A stretch of DNA of 7,712 nt from Chloroflexota bacterium (GTDB lineage: Bacteria; Chloroflexota; UBA6077), in the NCBI GenBank assembly GCA_021806765.1, contig JAJZQR010000259.1:1-7712 (forward strand), written 5' to 3'. Of this stretch, positions 6,009-7,712 are shown piece after piece (the stretch's first letter is position 1; each line of letters starts with the position of its first letter). Under the pieces are notes generated by a model. The model had not been told where the DNA came from and made no database searches. It was given only the letters and a program-made list of their open reading frames with translations. The translations under genes and the position numbers were made by a program.

Positions 6009-6629
6009 CTACACCCACCGATGGATCTCGATCCAGACGTTGTCTTCGGTGACCATCACCAGCACGGGATCAACGGCCGAGACCGCTCCCAGACCCAGGA
6101 CCGCTGCCGGTATCGCCAGGATGGCGGCCATCACCACGGCCACCTTGATCAGAACCGCCATCAGGGCGGCCGCGATGATCGGCCCCAGGACAACCAGGGC
6201 GACGGCTAAGGCCCCTACCGCTGCGGGCCGAGCGGCAACCGTCAGCCAGTAACGCTTCCACCAAGGAGTCGGGGGTTGACCGCTCTTCACCTTCGGGGCC
6301 GCCAACAGCCTCGGCGTCTCGTGTGCTATCACCCAACCCTTCGGCCTGAGACCGGCCGAGTAGATCGCCCGGACTCGCTCGATCACCTGCGGTTTCACCT
6401 CGGCAGGAATGGGAGCGGTATCCATCTGCGCCGGAACGACCCACCAATCGCCGGTGAAGAGCGGCTCGCCGATCATCGGTGCCCGCCCGAGCACGCGAAA
6501 ACCGAACCCCTTCTCCTCCCCCAGCTCCAACACCGCCGCCGCTTCCCTGCTCACTCTCCCCAAGGCTAGATGGCGAAGCGGGGCCACCCTCGTTGCCGCC
6601 CGCAGCACTCGATCGGAATAGGCGAACAT
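6009..6629 (-). CDS. Uncharacterised membrane-associated protein, 206 aa
   Basis: I do not recognise a family. Residues 1-125 look soluble, with a basic N-terminus, a mixed segment containing GDWWVVPAQM (60-69) and a helical EVKPQVIERVRAIY stretch (77-90). Residues 135-186 are very hydrophobic and Ala/Val-rich, enough for two membrane segments, and a short tail ends VWIEIHRWV. The topology may place the large N-terminal part in the cytoplasm. The start at ATG 6629 is preceded by AAAGGAGA. It is the first gene of the minus-strand set and is followed after 60 bp by the 96-aa membrane protein. By position it may belong to the DNA-transfer apparatus, but nothing in the sequence shows this. A 228-codon open frame on the same strand (6070-6756) was rejected as a shadow. 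Confidence 0.65.
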   Translation of the reverse strand: MFAYSDRVLRAATRVAPLRHLALGRVSREAAAVLELGEEKGFGFRVLGRAPMIGEPLFTGDWWVVPAQMDTAPIPAEVKPQVIERVRAIYSAGLRPKGWVIAHETPRLLAAPKVKSGQPPTPWWKRYWLTVAARPAAVGALAVALVVLGPIIAAALMAVLIKVAVVMAAILAIPAAVLGLGAVSAVDPVLVMVTEDNVWIEIHRWV

Positions 6630-6656
6630 TTTCTTTCTCCTTTCCTAAAGACCATG

Positions 6657-6685
6657 TTGTACAAGAAGACCGACAGGGGTAAAAT
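6657..6685 (+). promoter_or_regulatory. Probable sigma70-type promoter of the LuxR-type gene
   Basis: TTGTAC (6657-6662) and TAAAAT (6680-6685) are spaced by 17 bp, which would give a transcript with a leader of about 70 nt before GTG 6763. The -35 box is part of an 8-bp palindrome TTGTACAA (6657-6664), a possible operator. The leader carries GACAGGGG (6672) and CCCTCTGTC (6699-6707), which could pair imperfectly. No equally good promoter was seen on the minus strand in this gap. Confidence 0.55.
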
Positions 6686-6762
6686 AGGGAGAGCGCAACC
6701 CTCTGTCTGCTGTCGTCAACCCTAGTCTTTTCCCAATTCGCTCGCCCTGGAGTCAACTGCAG

Positions 6763-7712
6763 GTGGCTTCTTCAGACGTCGAGGCGCTGCTTCGCACGCT
6801 CACCCCGACGGAGCTAACGGTCCTCAGGCTCCGCTGCGAGGGGATGGAGTGGCCAGAAGTGGCGGAGAGGCTTGTAGTAGCCGAACGTACCGTCTATTTC
6901 CATGTCGCCAACATCTACGACAAGTTGAACATCGCCAGCCTGCCGAGCAGGCGCAAACGCGACATTGCCCTCCGGCAGATCTTCTGCCCGGTCCTTGCCA
7001 ACATGCCACCTTCCCCGGTCTCGCCTTCCTCCGGGGATGCCGAGCCCCCAGAGCCTGACGAAGACATCCTGGCCCTTGTGCTCTACGATGCGCTCGCGCC
7101 GGAGGTAATAGATCGTGACTCTCCCCTGGCTGGCCGACCTCGGTCGTCGAGACAGGAGGAGCAAGAGGAGAAGATCATCCACGTTCGGATACCCGAGGGG
7201 GGAAGACAGCAGTTGACTGGGCTTTCCAAGCCGAGTGCATCCCAACGTATTGGGAACGCCCTCTGGGGAGGGTTGGGGGTGGTGGTGGGATTGCTGGTAG
7301 CCCTCGCAGCCGTTTCCCGCTTTGCTCCGGCTTCCCCACCACCCCAAGCCACGCCCGCAGCCGCCGCGGCACAACTCGTTCAGGTTGTGGTGACTGCGAC
7401 TGCTGGTCCTTTGGTAGCCGCCGCTCCGGCTGCCACCGCTGCCCCGCCTCCTACCATCGTCCCAACCATGGTGCCCACAGCTGTACCAACGATGGTGCCT
7501 ACAGCGGTTCCGACTCCGATGCCAACGGCCACTCAGCCCCCGAAACCGGGGACGGTGCTCTACCAGGCTGATTGGTCGCAAGGCAGTGCGGGATGGCTCG
7601 GCTCACGCGATTGGAAAACGGTCAACAGCATGCTCGTCAGCGACGGGTCCAATGGCTACCCCAACGAGTTCTACTTTGCCATCTCTGCAGTTTCGTTACC
7701 GAGCATCTGGGT
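6763..7712 (+). CDS. Membrane-anchored LuxR/GerE-type regulator with extracytoplasmic domain, partial
   Basis: This frame opens at GTG 6763 and runs off the right edge after 316 codons. Residues 12-57 match a GerE/LuxR helix-turn-helix (LTPTELTVLRL, then AERLVVAERTVYFHVANIYDKLNI). A charged cytoplasmic linker follows (about 75-160, with two acidic patches), then one membrane segment (about 163-187, ALWGGLGVVVGLLVALAAV). Next come an Ala/Pro/Thr-rich stalk with PTMVPTAV repeats (about 188-262) and the start of an outer domain (GTVLYQADWSQGSAGWLG, 263-280) that recalls jelly-roll/concanavalin-like sugar-binding folds. The order implies DNA binding inside and sensing outside the membrane in one chain, without a kinase. 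GGAG lies 10 nt before GTG, so the start is reasonable but not certain. The gene is divergent from the minus-strand set and could regulate it or be an unrelated neighbour. Confidence 0.85.
   Translation, partial: MASSDVEALLRTLTPTELTVLRLRCEGMEWPEVAERLVVAERTVYFHVANIYDKLNIASLPSRRKRDIALRQIFCPVLANMPPSPVSPSSGDAEPPEPDEDILALVLYDALAPEVIDRDSPLAGRPRSSRQEEQEEKIIHVRIPEGGRQQLTGLSKPSASQRIGNALWGGLGVVVGLLVALAAVSRFAPASPPPQATPAAAAAQLVQVVVTATAGPLVAAAPAATAAPPPTIVPTMVPTAVPTMVPTAVPTPMPTATQPPKPGTVLYQADWSQGSAGWLGSRDWKTVNSMLVSDGSNGYPNEFYFAISAVSLPSIW
7462..7530 (+). repeat. 24-bp tandem repeat encoding PTMVPTAV stalk
   Basis: There are two full copies (7462-7485 and 7486-7509) of a 24-bp unit encoding P-T-M-V-P-T-A-V. 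They are followed by a degenerate copy to 7530 encoding P-T-P-M-P-T-A. The copies differ mostly at third codon positions, so the repeat is maintained at protein level. It forms the extracytoplasmic stalk of the LuxR-type protein. Confidence 0.8.

Noticed and set aside
5982..6010. tRNA T-arm-like sequence (AGTTCGAACT followed by CCCCCG) as a second attachment site
   Set aside because: It does not match the T arm or acceptor of the tRNA at 922-993 and no other tRNA parts are present.
6070..6756. 228-codon minus-strand open frame overlapping the 206-aa gene
   Set aside because: It is very Gly/Ser/Arg-rich and lacks a ribosome site; the 206-aa frame has a good ribosome site and coherent membrane segments.
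6814..7581. 255-codon minus-strand open frame opposite the LuxR-type gene
   Set aside because: It is rich in Gly/Ser/Arg/His with no domain; the plus strand encodes a clear helix-turn-helix, membrane segment and repeats.
1..7712. CRISPR array, rRNA or toxin-antitoxin genes
   Set aside because: No regularly spaced repeat-spacer pattern, no rRNA-like sequence and no recognisable toxin or antitoxin pair was seen on either strand.

Overview
The window looks like a GC-rich bacterial chromosome carrying an integrated mobile element next to a tRNA gene. No single gene fixes the host. Two features point by inference to Chloroflexota or a similar GC-rich lineage: a membrane-anchored LuxR-type regulator with a Pro/Thr-rich extracytoplasmic stalk, and a coupling-type ATPase plus replication-relaxation protein of the kind found in Actinobacteria and Chloroflexota.

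Layout. (1) Positions 1-870 hold one end of an insertion sequence. Its DDE/rve transposase is on the minus strand and runs off the left edge, and two copies of a 23-24 bp repeat lie at the element tip. (2) A near-consensus sigma70-type promoter (880-908) drives a tRNA with anticodon CAU (922-993). It would be called Met by anticodon, but its body resembles tRNA-Ile2. (3) Positions 994-1123 separate the tRNA from the integrase and carry three TGACCAA repeats. (4) A compact minus-strand gene set reads 6629 to 1124: a 206-aa membrane-associated protein, a 96-aa hydrophobic protein, a 794-aa VirD4/TraG/HerA-like ATPase, a replication-relaxation (Replic_Relax) protein and a tyrosine recombinase. 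The last four are overlapping or closely spaced. (5) A divergent plus-strand gene from 6763 to the right edge encodes a LuxR/GerE-type DNA-binding domain, one membrane segment, a PT-rich linker and the start of an extracytoplasmic domain.

How the genes may work together (inference). The recombinase next to the tRNA 3' end is the classical arrangement of an integrative element. The ATPase would pump or guide DNA, the two small membrane proteins could anchor it, because it has no membrane segment of its own, and the Replic_Relax protein would act in DNA processing or replication. No canonical relaxase or type IV secretion channel gene is visible. The set resembles, in logic only, the minimal Int/Rep/Tra modules of actinobacterial integrative elements. 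The distal end of the element lies outside the window.
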